A stretch of DNA of 64,000 bases from Galeopsis tetrahit (taxonomy: Eukaryota > Streptophyta > Magnoliopsida > Lamiales > Lamiaceae), in assembly GCA_963675135.1 (NCBI GenBank), contig OY776126.1, forward strand, positions 17,735,195 through 17,799,194, written 5' to 3'. The notes beneath the pieces are model-generated. The model was given only the letters and a program-made list of their open reading frames with translations. It did no database searches and was not told where the DNA came from. Positions 10,136 through 22,237 of this stretch are shown in pieces. Numbering within the stretch: position 1 is the stretch's first letter; every line of letters begins with the position of its first letter. A program made the translations under genes and the position numbers.

Positions 10136-12722
10136 AATTTTTAAATAAAATTTGAATACAAATATAAAATAATAATATTAATTAATGATATGAAAAATAA
10201 AAATATTATGTCAATCATATATAAATATTAATGATTAAATAATACTCATATAAAATAAACAATTAAACATATTAAAGATAAACAATTAATATTATGAATA
10301 AAAGTGAAATTGATTTTATGGGTATAAGAAAAAGTGTGCAAAAGTAAAAGTAAGGGCAAAAATGTCATTTTAAGTGACATTTTGTTGCTCTAGACAATAA
10401 AATTTGAGCCATGTAGTTTTTTCTAAAATTTTGGCCCAATTGTTGTTTTGCCTAATTCTCCCTTAAATTAAATGCTTTATTTCCAATATCCTGTTTAAAA
10501 ACTGACGTACTTTGCATGTCAATTATTCTCAGTTATATTATTTCCACATTCACGTATAATATCAATGCATGCATTTTTTTTTTTTAATTAAACTTGTATG
10601 ATCATATGCTTTTTTTATTTTTTATAATGAGTAATAAAATGTTTTAAAAAATCAAATTGAAGAGTAAAAACCTATAACCTTTTCGTCAATAGAGCAAGTC
10701 AATAAACTCTCTTTAAACCGTCGTATCATTGTTTAGTATAGACTATAGATGATATTTGTGAAAAATTTATAAAATTTATGATAATTTTATTTTTTTCAAT
10801 ATATATGATTCAAATATGAATAAGACATATTTAAATATTTTCCTGCGCGTTAATGTCGTTGAAATTCAAAGCCATTTGGACCGTATAAACCAGTTTTGAG
10901 TTATGACTATCAAAAAGGGACAGAAATATACTTTTGAAAGAAAAAAAGGAGACAAAAAAATATAGTTGGCTAAATAATGCATGAAGTAATGTCCTAATCA
11001 GATAGAGAGGCATTGCTTATATGTGATGTGGCTATATAGACGACTGGGGTTGGGTTGACCGTTGACCCAAAACGTTTTATTAAGTCGTCTGGATTGAAAT
11101 ATTACTACTTTAAACTGATATATCAACAATTCAGAATTAATGAATGGATTTCTTTTTAGTGCAACGATACTAATTAATTAATGAATTTTCTATTAGCAAT
11201 AATACTGCCTTTAGATTGATTGATTTAAAACGAATGGATAGATAAATCAACACAATTAGAGCTTATTCAATCATCCAACTAAGTTTAATTAATTCAAAGT
11301 GAAAAAGTAGTATATCCATATTAATTTAAAACAATCCTATGATGAGTATATATACAGTTTGTATTTTTTGTTTTCTAATAATTAATTGATCGATTGGCAA
11401 TTTCATGAGAAAGTATAAAAAAATACGTAGCCTATTTTGAAATACGGAGTACAACTGATTTAAAGAACAATTGTTTTTCTAATTAAATAAATGGTGTAGC
11501 TTTTTGCAGTAACGAGCGACAGTTTGCCGACACTGGTATCAGTACTGAAAAGCACACTGCATATGGACACTATGATCTTCGTAGGAATATTGAATATTGA
11601 TAAAGATTTGGCAGTTTATGTATAGAATTATCTCTAATAGTGAAATTCCCTAACTTTTACCCACTCAAACAAAAAAATTCACATGGAAAAAAAAAAAAAA
11701 AAAAGCAGAAATAGACCAACAAGCTAGTGTGATGATAAATTTATAATGAAATTTCGGAAAATTTTGAAATACAGGATGTTGAACTCATGAAACTCAAAAT
11801 TGTGCTTATTTGCTTCTAAATAATTTATTGAACTCATGAAACTCAAAATAACTAATGGAACAGATGATTTGGTCTGTATTAATATAGGGCTAGCACGTGA
11901 TGTGGTGGTTCGAATCCTACGTTGAGGCACCAATACCTTATGACAAGGGCGGTTTGGCACACCCCTCAATTTATTTTATCTTAATAGATGAAAGATAAAT
12001 TAAATTAAGGATAGTTGATGCGCAAAATTTGATGTGCATAGAAGTCGGCTTGTTTGGTCTCGTGAGTGGTAATTAAAAACAAATAATTTAAAGCTTGTCG
12101 TTACGGCACCGCATGCCATGCCTTTTCCCAAGTATTATTGCCCCATCAATCTAAATAATAATGTTGTCCCAGAATCCCAAGTTGCATCGTGCATTGCATG
12201 ACTACCGGATCATATAAGTAAGATGAATAGGATGGTTACACCTATTCTTATCAAATATACTTAAAAGTTCACAAGCACGGCCTAGTCATCGCAACGACCA
12301 GCAAATAAGATGTGGACAACTCAAAATCAGTAAAGATCGGTTAAAAATCAACACTGCGAAGATAGATCATCAAGGCCACCTCACGAGCCATCTCTAGATT
12401 GACGACCTCACCCCACATGTTAGTCCATTTTGAAATAATAGATACGTCGGCTACGATTGCACTATTGAATACGTTTCGAAAAATGGAGTGGAATGAAAAA
12501 AGAATCGAGTCATTTTTGTACGTAGATATTTGGATACAGTGAATGACAAATTATTCAAGATTGTCGTCTAAACATAAAGATGTTGATGTTGACGTTTGTT
12601 CATTATTTGATTAGTCCATCTCAACCACTTAAAAGATGAATATAATATGAGTATCAACATAGTCACTATTTACTTTGAAACCTAAATTCTTACAATCCCA
12701 CACTTCCCTTCCCTTACTCAAG
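10136..12722. other. AT-rich intergenic region upstream of PME1
   Basis: No gene was recognised here. Around 11700-11990 the sequence has a possible tRNA-derived SINE head: a perfect box-B-like ggttcgaatcc at about 11908, preceded by gctagcacgtgatg. A 22-bp direct repeat (ttgaactcatgaaactcaaa..) occurs near 11779 and 11830. A poly(A) run lies at 11688-11704. The last few hundred bases should hold the PME1 promoter; only a weak AT-rich TATA-like site (about 12636) is visible. Confidence 0.4.
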
Positions 12723-15214
12723 ATGGCTTCCACCCTTATCAAATCTCTCCTCCTACTCTCTTCTCTGTTCCTCTCCTCTGCTCTCAATCTCAACTCTTCT
12801 TCTTCACATGATCAACTCCATCTTTCGTCCCTCTGCAGGGCCACCCCTTTTCCGAACGCCTGTTTTGACTCCCTCAAACTCTCTCTCTCCATCACCATCT
12901 CTCCAAACATTCTCAACCTCCTCCTACAATCCCTCCAATCCGCCATAACACAAGCCCAACACCTCTCCCTACTCTTCTCCAACGCCAATCTCGTCGAAAA
13001 ACAACGAGGCACCATTCAAGACTGCACAGAACTCCACCAAATCACCCTATCCTCCCTCCAAAAATCCATATCCCGAATCTCCTCATCCAATCCAGCAAAA
13101 CTCGCAGACGCCCGCACCTTCCTCGCCGCAGCTCTCACAAACAAAAACACATGCTTAGAGGGCTTAAACTCAGCCTCCGGCTCCACAAAATCAACACTCA
13201 TCAACTCAATCACTTCCACTTACATGCACGTGGCCAACTCACTCTCACTTCTCTCCAAATCGGGCCGCGCCCAAAACAGGCGCCGCCTCCTCGGACAGGT
13301 TCTTCCGAGCTCCGCCGAGGAGTATGATCCCGGCGACGTGCTGACGGTGGCGGCGGATGGTTCTGGAAACTTTACTACTATCTCTGATGCAATCAATTTT
13401 GCACCTTATAATAGCACTGATAGAGTGATTATATATATTAGAAAAGGATTTTATCAAGAAAATGTGGAGATTCCTAGGTGGAAAACAAACATGGTGCTGC
13501 TTGGAGATGGGCGGGATGTTACTGTCATTAGTGGTAGCAGAAGCGTCGGTGATGGTTGGACAACTTTCAGATCTGCAACACTTGGTAACAAACATAATCA
13601 CCATATATAATCTTTTTTGGTCCCCTAATGTTTCACTTTTTTTTTTAATTGAGTCTCAAAGTTACAAGAAAAAATGATTCTATCCCAAACACAATGCACT
13701 TCATTAATTTAAATGGATTTTTTTTTTTCTAATTCGTTTTTAAGGTCACGGTATTGGTTGAGGGTGAAAATCATTATTTTTAAGCATTATAGATAACAAA
13801 ATAAAGTTTGTGCATATAAACTCAAATTCTTCATTTTAATTCGTTTACTTGAAAAGACTAATAAATTAAGAAAGGCAAAAACTTGTGTGAGACCGTCTCA
13901 CGGATCTTCTGTGAGACGGTTTTTAATCCATATTTTAAAATTTTGGGTAGGATAATCCATATTTTTTTTCTAGATTTTAGTTTGTAAAAAAAGTGATAAT
14001 GTTTAGGTAAAAAGTGATAATATTTTTAATAAAAATGACTATCACTTTTTACTTAAATACTATCACTTTTTGCTCAAACGTTATCACTTTTTATATATAA
14101 AAGCCGTCTCATGGATCTCATTCTGTGAGACGGTCTCACTCAAGACTAGCCCATTAAGAAAATAAACGTTGGCCACTAATAAGTGCTATCGTTGTAAATT
14201 AGAAGATGTGTTTTTAGGGCAATAAATTTGACATGAGGCATTCAAAAAAATTCCCCATTACATACACTTCACATTTTTCAACGATTAGTGTCGTAAGAAT
14301 ATTGTATTGGAAAAAAATCGAAGTACGAGTAGTCTCGTTCTTTTTCTAATTTTAGTTTAAGTACATTTTATTTTTTAATCATCAACAAATTTCGAGACAT
14401 GTTTAAAATTTGTACTGTTAACTTTTTTTTAAAAAAAAATTGCTCATAAATTTTTAATGATTATTGAGTATATATATGAAGTTTTGATGATGACTAACTA
14501 AATCCGAATTTCCGATCAGCTGTTTCGGGGGAGGGATTTCTAGCACGTGACATAACAATCGATAACTCAGCAGGACCAGAGAAGCACCAAGCCGTAGCCC
14601 TTCGAATCAACGCTGATTTAGCCGCGGTGTACAGATGTGCAATCACAGGGTATCAAGACACTCTGTATGTCCATTCCTTCCGACAGTTTTACAGAGAGTG
14701 TGACATCTACGGGACGATAGACTACATCTTTGGAAACGCAGCCGCGGTTTTCCAAGGATGCAACATCGTCTCAAGAATGCCGATGCCGGGGCAGTTCACG
14801 GTGATCACGGCCCAGTCGAGGGACTCCCCCGATGAGGACACGGGGATCTCGATACAGAATTGTACGGTATTGTGTACGGATGAATTGTGTTCGAATTCTA
14901 GTACGGTTAGGAGCTACTTAGGAAGGCCGTGGAGGAGCTACTCGAGGACCGTGTACTTGGAGTCGTACATTGATGATTTTATTCGGGCCGAGGGGTGGTC
15001 TAAGTGGAACGGGGACGGGGACGAAGGGCTCGACACATTGTACTACGGGGAGTACGAGAATTACGGGCCTGGGTCGAGCACGGACGGGCGCGTTTCTTGG
15101 CCTGGTTATCAAGTGATGGACTATGAAGCAGCGTCGAATTTTACGGTTTCGGTGTTTATTACGGGAGAGGAGTGGCTGGATTCGACTTCCTTTCCTTATG
15201 ATGATGGGGTGTGA
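12723..15214 (+). CDS. PME1: pectin methylesterase with PMEI-like pro-region, 2 exons
   Basis: Exons are 12723-13584 and 14520-15214, joined in phase 1, giving 518 residues. ATG 12723 is chosen because it starts a good signal peptide (MASTLIKSLLLLSSLFLSSA); an upstream in-frame TTG is not a plausible plant start. The enzyme de-esterifies pectin in the cell wall. The PMEI-like pro-region has LCRATPFPNACF and later Cys residues, and ends at RRRLLGQ, a likely subtilase cut site. The catalytic domain begins LTVAADGSGNFTTI and has QAVALRI, GYQDTLYV, GTIDYIFGNAAAVFQ (two catalytic Asp) and YLGRPW (Arg), all intact. The 935-bp intron carries a MITE. Length and motifs match type-I PMEs, so it looks functional. 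Confidence 0.93.
13883..14143. mobile_element. MITE with GTGAGACCGTCTCAC inverted ends inside the PME1 intron
   Basis: The ends ttgtgtgagaccgtctcac (13883-13901) and its near-complement (14125-14143) frame 261 bp, and each end contains its own small gagac/gtctc palindrome. The interior has short inverted copies of aaaagtgataat and atcactttttac. It lies wholly in the intron, so it need not disturb PME1. The target duplication is unclear, so the superfamily is not assigned. Confidence 0.7.
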
Positions 15215-15764
15215 ATGTTAATTTGAAGTATATGTAGGCTGATTTTAGCAATAGAAAGCATCGTATAAGAACATCTTTTATTATGAAAAATTGGGTATCA
15301 ATGTCTTTGAGTAAGGTAATTTTATTTTATGAAACCAAATTATATGAGATGATCATTATATGTACGCAGATATTTGGGATACAATAAATGACAAATTAAA
15401 TCTATTCAAGCATTTTTGTCTAAATATAAAAAGATGCTGTTGTTGACATAGGTTGATTTATGTGAAACTTTTGGAGGAGAAGAGATTGAAACAAAAAGTG
15501 AGAGATGCAATTATTGCTCAGTAAGTGCACTTAATCTCTTTCAATTTTCACACATATTTTCTTTTAAATTAAAACTATTTTTTTCCCACTAACTCAATTA
15601 TTACTTTTATAGAAGAAAAGATTGAAACAAAACCCAACTATAAATTCCACACAACTTCTACGTTCCAAGTTAGAAAATAAATTAAGAGAAGAAAGAAATG
15701 AGAGGAGGGAATAAGAAAAAATCATCATTTTGCTAAAAGAAGAGACATTAATTAGGGATGAGTA
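15215..15764. other. Intergenic DNA after PME1
   Basis: This holds the PME1 3' UTR and AT-rich spacer. No gene was recognised. Confidence 0.4.
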
Positions 15765-16422
15765 CAGTGACGGTCCCACAGTGACGGTCCCAGGCAGTGC
15801 ATGGGCCCCCACTGATTTTTTTAATTTTTTTTATATATATATTTCTTACGTCTCGTAATTATTTGTTCACTTTTTATTGAGATATTTCAAAGTATTTATC
15901 ACACTTATAATACATAAATAATCTAAAAAATTAATAATCTTACTATATTATTTTATTTTCAAAATTGTCACTCATTTTGGGTCCACATTCTTTTCTACAT
16001 TTCACTAAATTATCTTTTACACCTCACTAAATTACATTTAAGTCTCACTAAATCACCCAAAAATATACTCTCCTACATTATTTTATTTCTAAAATTGTGA
16101 CGACACACCTCACTAGATCACATTTAAACCCTTCTCATTTATTTAACCTCATTAAACTCCCTTTAAATCTCACTAAATCACTCAAAATACTCCTCATTTA
16201 TTTCGTTAAATTTTAACACTGTTTCACTTATTATGAGTTAAAACAGTTAAAATTAATTTTTTTAACATAACAAAAGTCGTTAAATTTAAATTAATAAAAT
16301 GAGGTCTATTGAAAATTTTATAATGAATTTTTGTTTGTAGATATAAAATTTTATAATATTATTTTTTATTTATAGTATTATAAATCGGGCCCCCCAATCC
16401 AAAATTTCTGGGTCCGTCACTG
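15765..16422. mobile_element. Non-autonomous hAT-type element, 658 bp
   Basis: It begins cagtgacggtccca, tandemly repeated twice, and ends ggtccgtcactg. It is flanked by near-identical 8-bp duplications, gatgagta (15757-15764) and aatgagta (16423-16430). The CAGNGRCGG-type termini and 8-bp target duplication point to the hAT superfamily. It is a relative of the element at 62855-63468: both end gggccccccaatc.aaaatttctgg and share internal tcactaaatca motifs. No coding capacity. Confidence 0.8.
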
Positions 16423-16594
16423 AATGAGTATGTGAAGCCAACTTACAAAGTGTACCCAAGTGACGAAGACCGAGGCCGCTGGGTGGCCGACCCTCCGGGA
16501 TTGATAAGAAGACTTCCGCTTATATCTCGTACACAATTGATTGATGGGAGAAATGTGACTAACTAGTTGCTTCCTTAATTGGATGAACCCAATT

Positions 16595-17395
16595 TGGTGG
16601 GAATTGTCAAATATGGTCGGATAACCCATTGCTTATTTAATTTTGGCCTTATCCCCCTTTAACGAAATTTAATTGCAATAAATAAAAATAAAAAACAAAA
16701 AAACCCTTTCTTGCTTCCTATTGCACAGATCGAAAAAACTCTCCTTTCTTAAAAAAAACCCCTCTTTCTTCTTTTCAAAGCTTTCAAAAAAATACCCCTT
16801 TTTCTTCTTTACAAAGCTTCTGCGCGCAAACACTTCTTCATCTTCTTCTTCGCTTCTTTATCTTCTTTCACATATCGAAAAAACCCCTATTTCTTAAAAA
16901 AAAAAAACCCCTCTCTTCTTCTCAAAGGTTCTGCGCACAAACGCTTCTCCATCTTGTTCTTCTTCGCTTCTTCATCTTCTTCTTTGCTTCTTCTTCTTCG
17001 CTTCACAAAATTCCCGTTCAGGTTGTTTAGGGTTATTTACTGGACTTATTTGAGGTTGTTCACTGAGGTTGTTTAATGTTGTTTAATGTTGTTTAGGGTT
17101 GTTTACTGGACTTGTTTGAGGTTGTTCACTGGGGTTGTTTAATGGGCTTGTTTGAGGTTGTTTAGGGTTGTTTAATAGAATTGTTTAAGGTTGTTTAATG
17201 CGGTTGGTTATGATTGTTTAATGTGGTTGTTTATGGTTGTTTATAGTTATTTAAGGTTGTTTAGTGTGCTTGTTTTTTTTATTCTTTTTTTTAATTAATT
17301 AAATAAAAGAGGACAATTTTTGTATATTTTGTACAAGTAAGACCATTTTTTATAAATAGTAATTTGATTAGACCATTTCTGAAATTCCACCATAT
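16595..17395. repeat. Possible inverted-repeat element carrying a CTTC-rich leader and a GGTTGTTTA array
   Basis: The left end (ggtgggaattgtcaaatatggtc, 16600 region) resembles the complement of the right end (agaccatttctgaaattccacc, about 17372-17393). Inside, a pyrimidine-rich block (atcgaaaaaac.cc.., cttcttcatcttcttc) is duplicated at about 16730-16860 and 16885-16990. A degenerate array of ggttgtttag / ggttgtttaatg runs from 17019 to 17275. It looks like the 5' end of a captured gene followed by a simple repeat, but no protein can be read from it. No clear target duplication was seen. Confidence 0.4.
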
Positions 17396-17410
17396 ATACA
17401 TTAATTAGTA

Positions 17411-17736
17411 CTCCCTCCATCTTTTAATAAGTGTCATTTTGGCTTTTTTCAACAAATTAAGATTATAAATTGTGGTCGATATTACCCTTCATTAATTATA
17501 ACTAATTTTAATATAGAAATTTTGTTTGACAAAGAATGTAGTTAAGAATGTAGCTAGTATTCATAGGCTAAATTAATTTTGGTATAAACAATTTTTGTGG
17601 AATTTATTAATGAAAAATATTTATGGTAAATGAATAAGGATAAAATAGTCAAAATTAAAGAAAAAAACTCTAGAATGACACTTATTTTAAAATTAATTAA
17701 AAAGCCAAAGTGACACTTATTAAAAAATGGAGGGAG
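17411..17736. mobile_element. Stowaway-type (Tc1/mariner) MITE, 326 bp
   Basis: The element has ends ctccctccatcttttaataag and its complement ..ttaaaaaatggagggag, flanked by TA on both sides. A further single end, tattccctccat, lies near 17760. No coding capacity. Confidence 0.8.
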
Positions 17737-17738
17737 TA

Positions 17739-18399
17739 TATTTGTAATTTGATTGTAGTATTCCCTCCATTTCAATGTTTTCACTTTATCAAATTTTATA
17801 ATACATGTCAATCAGTGAAATAATTATGTAGAATACCAAAATTGGACTCTAAAAGGGGTTGACCCAATTATTTTATTTTATTTTTCTTTGTGTTTACGTA
17901 TTCACGTATGTGAATATATAATTTTAATTATTTTTAATAAAATCGTCATCCTAATTCCTAAGTGATTGTTTTAATTTTTAATGTATTTACTTACACATGT
18001 ACGCTATTTATAATTTAATGATTTGTAAAAACGCGAATTATTTTTAATTTCTGAATACAATGTTTAAACAATTTTATAATTAAAATTAGGTTATATTTAA
18101 AATTTTAGTTTAAACTTCTGTTATATTAAAGAATTTAATAGACTTTAATTATTTTAACATTATACATTAAAAAAAAATGTAATCCAGTTTGACAGAAACA
18201 GGAAGAGGAGGAGAAGAAAATCCGGTGAATTTGGCTTCTCCTTCATCAGAATTTTTAGTGAGAAACCTGAAATCTCTCCAATCCAAACCATTCTTCCCTA
18301 AGTATCACAAATCAATGGCGATTCATTCACACACCCCCACCAAAAAAACTATCCCCTCTCCCTGGAAGGCACTGCGGGCCCACTCTCGGCCCGGCAGCA
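17739..18399. other. PME2 upstream region
   Basis: AT-rich sequence with PME2 leader sequence near its 3' end. Short frames run from 18189, and the ATG at 18315 is out of frame with PME2, so it could act as an upstream ORF. No confident TATA box was found. Confidence 0.35.
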
Positions 18400-20456
18400 A
18401 TGGCGTTCCAGGATTTCGACCTAATTACTAAGCGCCGAAATGAAGAACGCAAGCAGAAGCTCAAGAGAAGAATCACAATCGCCGTCGCTTCAATCGTCAT
18501 CCTCCTTCTCATTGGCGCCGCCGCCGTCTGCCTCATCGCCTACAAAAAAAATCAAAATGCCCATCCCCCTCCTCCTCCTCCGGCACCTGTAAATCCGGTC
18601 GAACAGGAAGTTAAACTGCTGTGCGCCTCTACAGATTACGAGAGAGTTTGCCAGGAAACGCTTCTCAAAGGCGTCGGCAGAAATGCTTCAGCTCAGCCAA
18701 TGGATATTCTCAAATCCTCCTTCAAGGTTTCCTCCGATGAGATCGAAGGCGCAACTAAAAAGGTCAAGGGTATCAAATTCGATACCCCGATGAATCGAGC
18801 CGCGGCCGATGATTGCGTGGTGCTATTGAACGACGCAATTGAGGAATTGAACGTCTCTGTTTCGAGTATTCAGGGGATGGATTTGGGGAAAATGTCGCCC
18901 GAATTGAATAACTGGTTGAGCGCGGTGCTCTCGTATATGGAAACGTGCATCGACGGTTTCCCGGACGGGAAGGAGAAATCGGAAATGGAGGCGGCGTTGA
19001 AGAAAGGGAAGGAACTCGGCAGCAATGCGCTTGCGATTCTCGCCAAACTTGAATCTCCGATTTCAGCTGTTAAGAAAAACTCATTGGTTTTAGATGGAGA
19101 AGGATATCCGGCATGGATGAGTCGCGAGAACAGGCGAATGTTGAAAGCGGCCGATTCGTCCATGTTTGTGCCCAATGCGACGGTGGCGAAAGATGGAAGT
19201 GGGAATTATACAACCATTTCTGATGCGTTGAAGGCGATGCCTAAAGCGTACACAGGACGGTGTGTTTCTCTGTTTGAATTTGATTTTTTACCTGATTTTT
19301 ATAGTTTATGTTTCTTATTTGATGACGATTTTTTTGGTTTGAAGGTTTGTGATATATGTCAAAGAGGGCGTTTACGAAGAGAACGTCATGGTGACCAAAA
19401 AGATGGTGAATGTGACAATGTACGGCGATGGATCCAACAAAACTGTAGTCACGGGAAGCAAGAACTTTGTAGATGGAGTGCCAACTTTTCAAACTGCAAC
19501 TTTTGGTACGATTTTGAAAAGAATAACACATAAATCGAACATTTCGTGATTTCGTTTGCACAAGTCAGTAGGTTAAAACCTAAATTGATTTTCAATCGAG
19601 ATGTTAAAGTGTGATTTGTTTTGTAGTATTCATTAATCATTAGGCAACTTTTGCATCAAATAATGACACTTGGTACATTAAACGTGATACTTTATATACA
19701 TACAAGTCACGTGAACCTGATTCATAGAAATAACTAATCTTCGCCTCGTTTATTTATGCAGCTGTTCTGGGTGAGGGATTCATGGCGCAATCAATGGGAT
19801 TCAGGAACACAGCAGGGCCAGAAAAGCACCAAGCAGTGGCCCTCAGAGTTCAAGGAGACCGTTCAATTTTCGTCGATTGTAATATGGAAGGCTATCAAGA
19901 CACTCTGTATGCTCAAGCACACAGACAGTTCTACAGAAGCTGTAACATCATAGGTACCATAGACTTCATCTTCGGAGACGCAGCTGCAGTCTTCCAGAAC
20001 TGCATGATCTACGTGAGAAAGCCAATGGAGAACCAGAAGAACATTGTAACTGCTCAAGGCAGGATCGACAAGAGGCAAACAACGGGCATCGTGATCCAAA
20101 ACAGTCATATCTTGGCAGATCATACGCTCGAAAAAGAAAAGGCCAAGTTTAAGAGCTATCTTGGAAGGCCATGGAAGGCGTATTCCAGGACCGTTATCAT
20201 GGAGACGCAGATAGGTGATCTGATTGATCCCCAGGGGTGGTTAGAATGGACTGGTGATTTTGCACTAAAGACCTTGTATTATGCTGAATTCAATAACAAG
20301 GGTTTAGGGGCTAAAAAGCAAGGAAGAGTGACATGGGAAGGTTATAAGACTATCAAGAAAGAAGAGGCTGAGGCATTTACAGTTGGCCCCTTCTTACAAG
20401 GGGAGACATGGCTCAAGAACACTGATTTCCCTGTACGTTTTGGTTTGTTAAATTAA
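18400..20456 (+). CDS. PME2: membrane-anchored pectin methylesterase with PMEI-like pro-region, 3 exons
   Basis: Exons are 18400-19259, 19345-19505 and 19762-20456 (introns 85 and 256 bp), giving 571 residues. A basic N-terminal tail (TKRRNEERKQKLKRR) precedes one hydrophobic segment (about residues 27-46), so the precursor is probably a type II membrane protein that enters the secretory route. The PMEI-like region has LLCASTDYERVC and ADDCVVLLNDA. NRRMLKA is the likely processing site. The catalytic domain starts ATVAKDGSGNYTTI and has QAVALRV, YQDTLYA, GTIDFIFGDAAAVFQ and YLGRPW. Compared with PME1 it has GDAAAVF instead of GNAAAVF, and an extra intron between KAYTGR and FVIYVKEG. It ends PVRFGLLN. 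It appears intact. Confidence 0.93.
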
Positions 20457-21720
20457 TTGAAATGTTGGATGTTTGATAGATTGATTAATTTTTTAAGATG
20501 ATTTCCATCTTCTTCTTTTTTTGGAAAAAAAATGTTGGATGTGTTTGATTAGTTAAGTGGGAGATAAATTGTGCGTCTTTAGTGAGTATATTCGCATAAC
20601 TCGAGGGATACAACAATTAGGACATCATTCTAGTCATTTTTTGTTGATCAAGAGAATCTATCTATACTAAGCAATAGGAATGTGCACATGCCCGTGGATG
20701 CACATGTTTAATAAAATAATATTAAATTCGTTGATTTTATGTAATCTATTAAATCCAATTTGTTATGCATAATTTTTAGATTAATAGTTGTGAAAACTTG
20801 GTTCACATAAACTCTATTCAACATTTTATCCATTTATAAAATGAATCTAACAAATGAATGTTTGATAATTCATGTGTTATACATTCGTTCCAATTTACCT
20901 TTTTTATAAAATAAAATAATAAAAAATATATAAAACGTGATAGTTTACGTGCACGCTAAACTATCATACCATTTTATATTTTAAAACGAGAGGGATTGGG
21001 GTTCCTGGGTATATGGTGATGGCTATGGTTGTGCCTTTCGAATTATTCTCTCCAAATGGGACTCTCGAATTATTCTTTTCAAATGGGACAGGGAGCGAGC
21101 AGAAGCTTCATCTAATTCTAACAATATTTTCAATGTTCTTGGTAAAGCTACATGCGTTTTGGTCCTTCAATCTCGTGCTCATTGTCAATTGGTAGCCCCT
21201 AGTAATGTAATTAGGAACGAGAAGTTCGTGTAACTAGATAAATGCAAGGTTATCCAGTATGTGGAGTTGGTCCCTGAACTTTGAATGCATGTAGTTTCGA
21301 TCTCAAGGTAAAAATGTGATGCCAATAGTTTGAAGCAAGTGAGTGGACAATTTAAAACTTGTTCATTGATTTAACATAAAAATAAATTTTACACATTAAT
21401 TTGACATAAAACTAATTTTCTCAACTATTTTTAAAAAAAAAAAAAAAAAAACAAATATATGAATACCATTTATAAAAAATAAAAAATTTAAAAATCAATT
21501 TCTAAAACTACTCAAATACAAGTAAAAATCACCTTAATAATATCTCTATGTTAGTAACTTGTTATGATGCTCAATTTGGATTATTATTTTAATATATTTC
21601 TCCAGGAGCTGACTCGTTTTTTTTCCGCTGCATCAAGTTCGTTAAAAAAATCCCCAAATCATAAACCACCCTAAAACCCTAATCTGCTTTCTGATTTAAA
21701 AATAAAAATAAATTTCAGAA
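20457..21720. other. Intergenic DNA between PME2 and the PPR gene
   Basis: No gene was recognised. Near 20657-20710 there is a stretch (tctatactaagcaataggaatgtgcac.. then ..ggatgcacatg) that faintly resembles Helitron-type repeat termini, without a confirmable end. A poly(A) run lies at 21430-21450. Confidence 0.3.
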
Positions 21721-22237
21721 GCGGGTATGAAAATCCATCCCCACCGCCGCACCAGACACGCATCGCCGCCTTCCGGAGACCACCTCCGTGAAAGCCCAAC
21801 CTCACCACCACCACCACCACCCGCCTGAAAACATCCACAACCGCTTCACGCCGCCGGCTACCGCCATAACCGCGCGCAACTGTCTTCTGCCGTTCGTGCG
21901 TGCCTCACTTCCAGCGGCACTCTCCACATCCGTCTCCATTATTCGCGGGTCACAGGCGCGATCCTTCACCCAGTCGACCGCCGTCCCTGCCGCAGCCTAG
22001 TTTTTTTTCTTCCAGAAACGCCTCTGCGCGTAGTGCCGAATCTTCAGTGGACAGCCAGTTCCGCTGGATCTTTCTACACTTCGTGCTGTTTAGAAATGGC
22101 ACAATCTTCAGTGGACAGCCAATTAATTCACAGGAGGTCAAAGAGATCACGATAAGTGACTTTAGCGACTATCGATGATAAACCAGAAATTCTGGTATGC
22201 AACAAGAAATCACTAAATAAACAGCTCGATTGCTGCA
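21721..22237 (+). other. Probable 5' leader of the PPR gene
   Basis: The stretch is GC-richer than its surroundings, with CCACCACC runs at 21805-21825 and a short out-of-frame upstream ORF from 21727. A 19-bp direct repeat, aatcttcagtggacagcca, occurs near 22038 and 22105. The frames at 21788-22000 and 21900-22178 are low-complexity and do not resemble known proteins. A leader for the PPR gene is inferred from position. Confidence 0.4.

Noticed and set aside
9544..10450. env-like gene expected in some Athila elements
   Set aside because: No open frame or transmembrane coding was visible after pol.
11880..11990. SINE or tRNA gene
   Set aside because: A box-B-like ggttcgaatcc is present but no full cloverleaf or clear target duplication; mentioned only as a possible SINE head.
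12675..12722. Extended start of PME1 upstream of ATG 12723
   Set aside because: The upstream in-frame start would be TTG; ATG 12723 gives a proper signal peptide.
17019..17275. Interstitial telomere repeats
   Set aside because: The unit is ggttgtttag/ggttgttta, not TTTAGGG; occasional gtttaggg is chance.
18189..18431. 80-codon frame upstream of PME2
   Set aside because: Overlaps the PME2 start in another frame and has no recognisable protein features; probably leader sequence.
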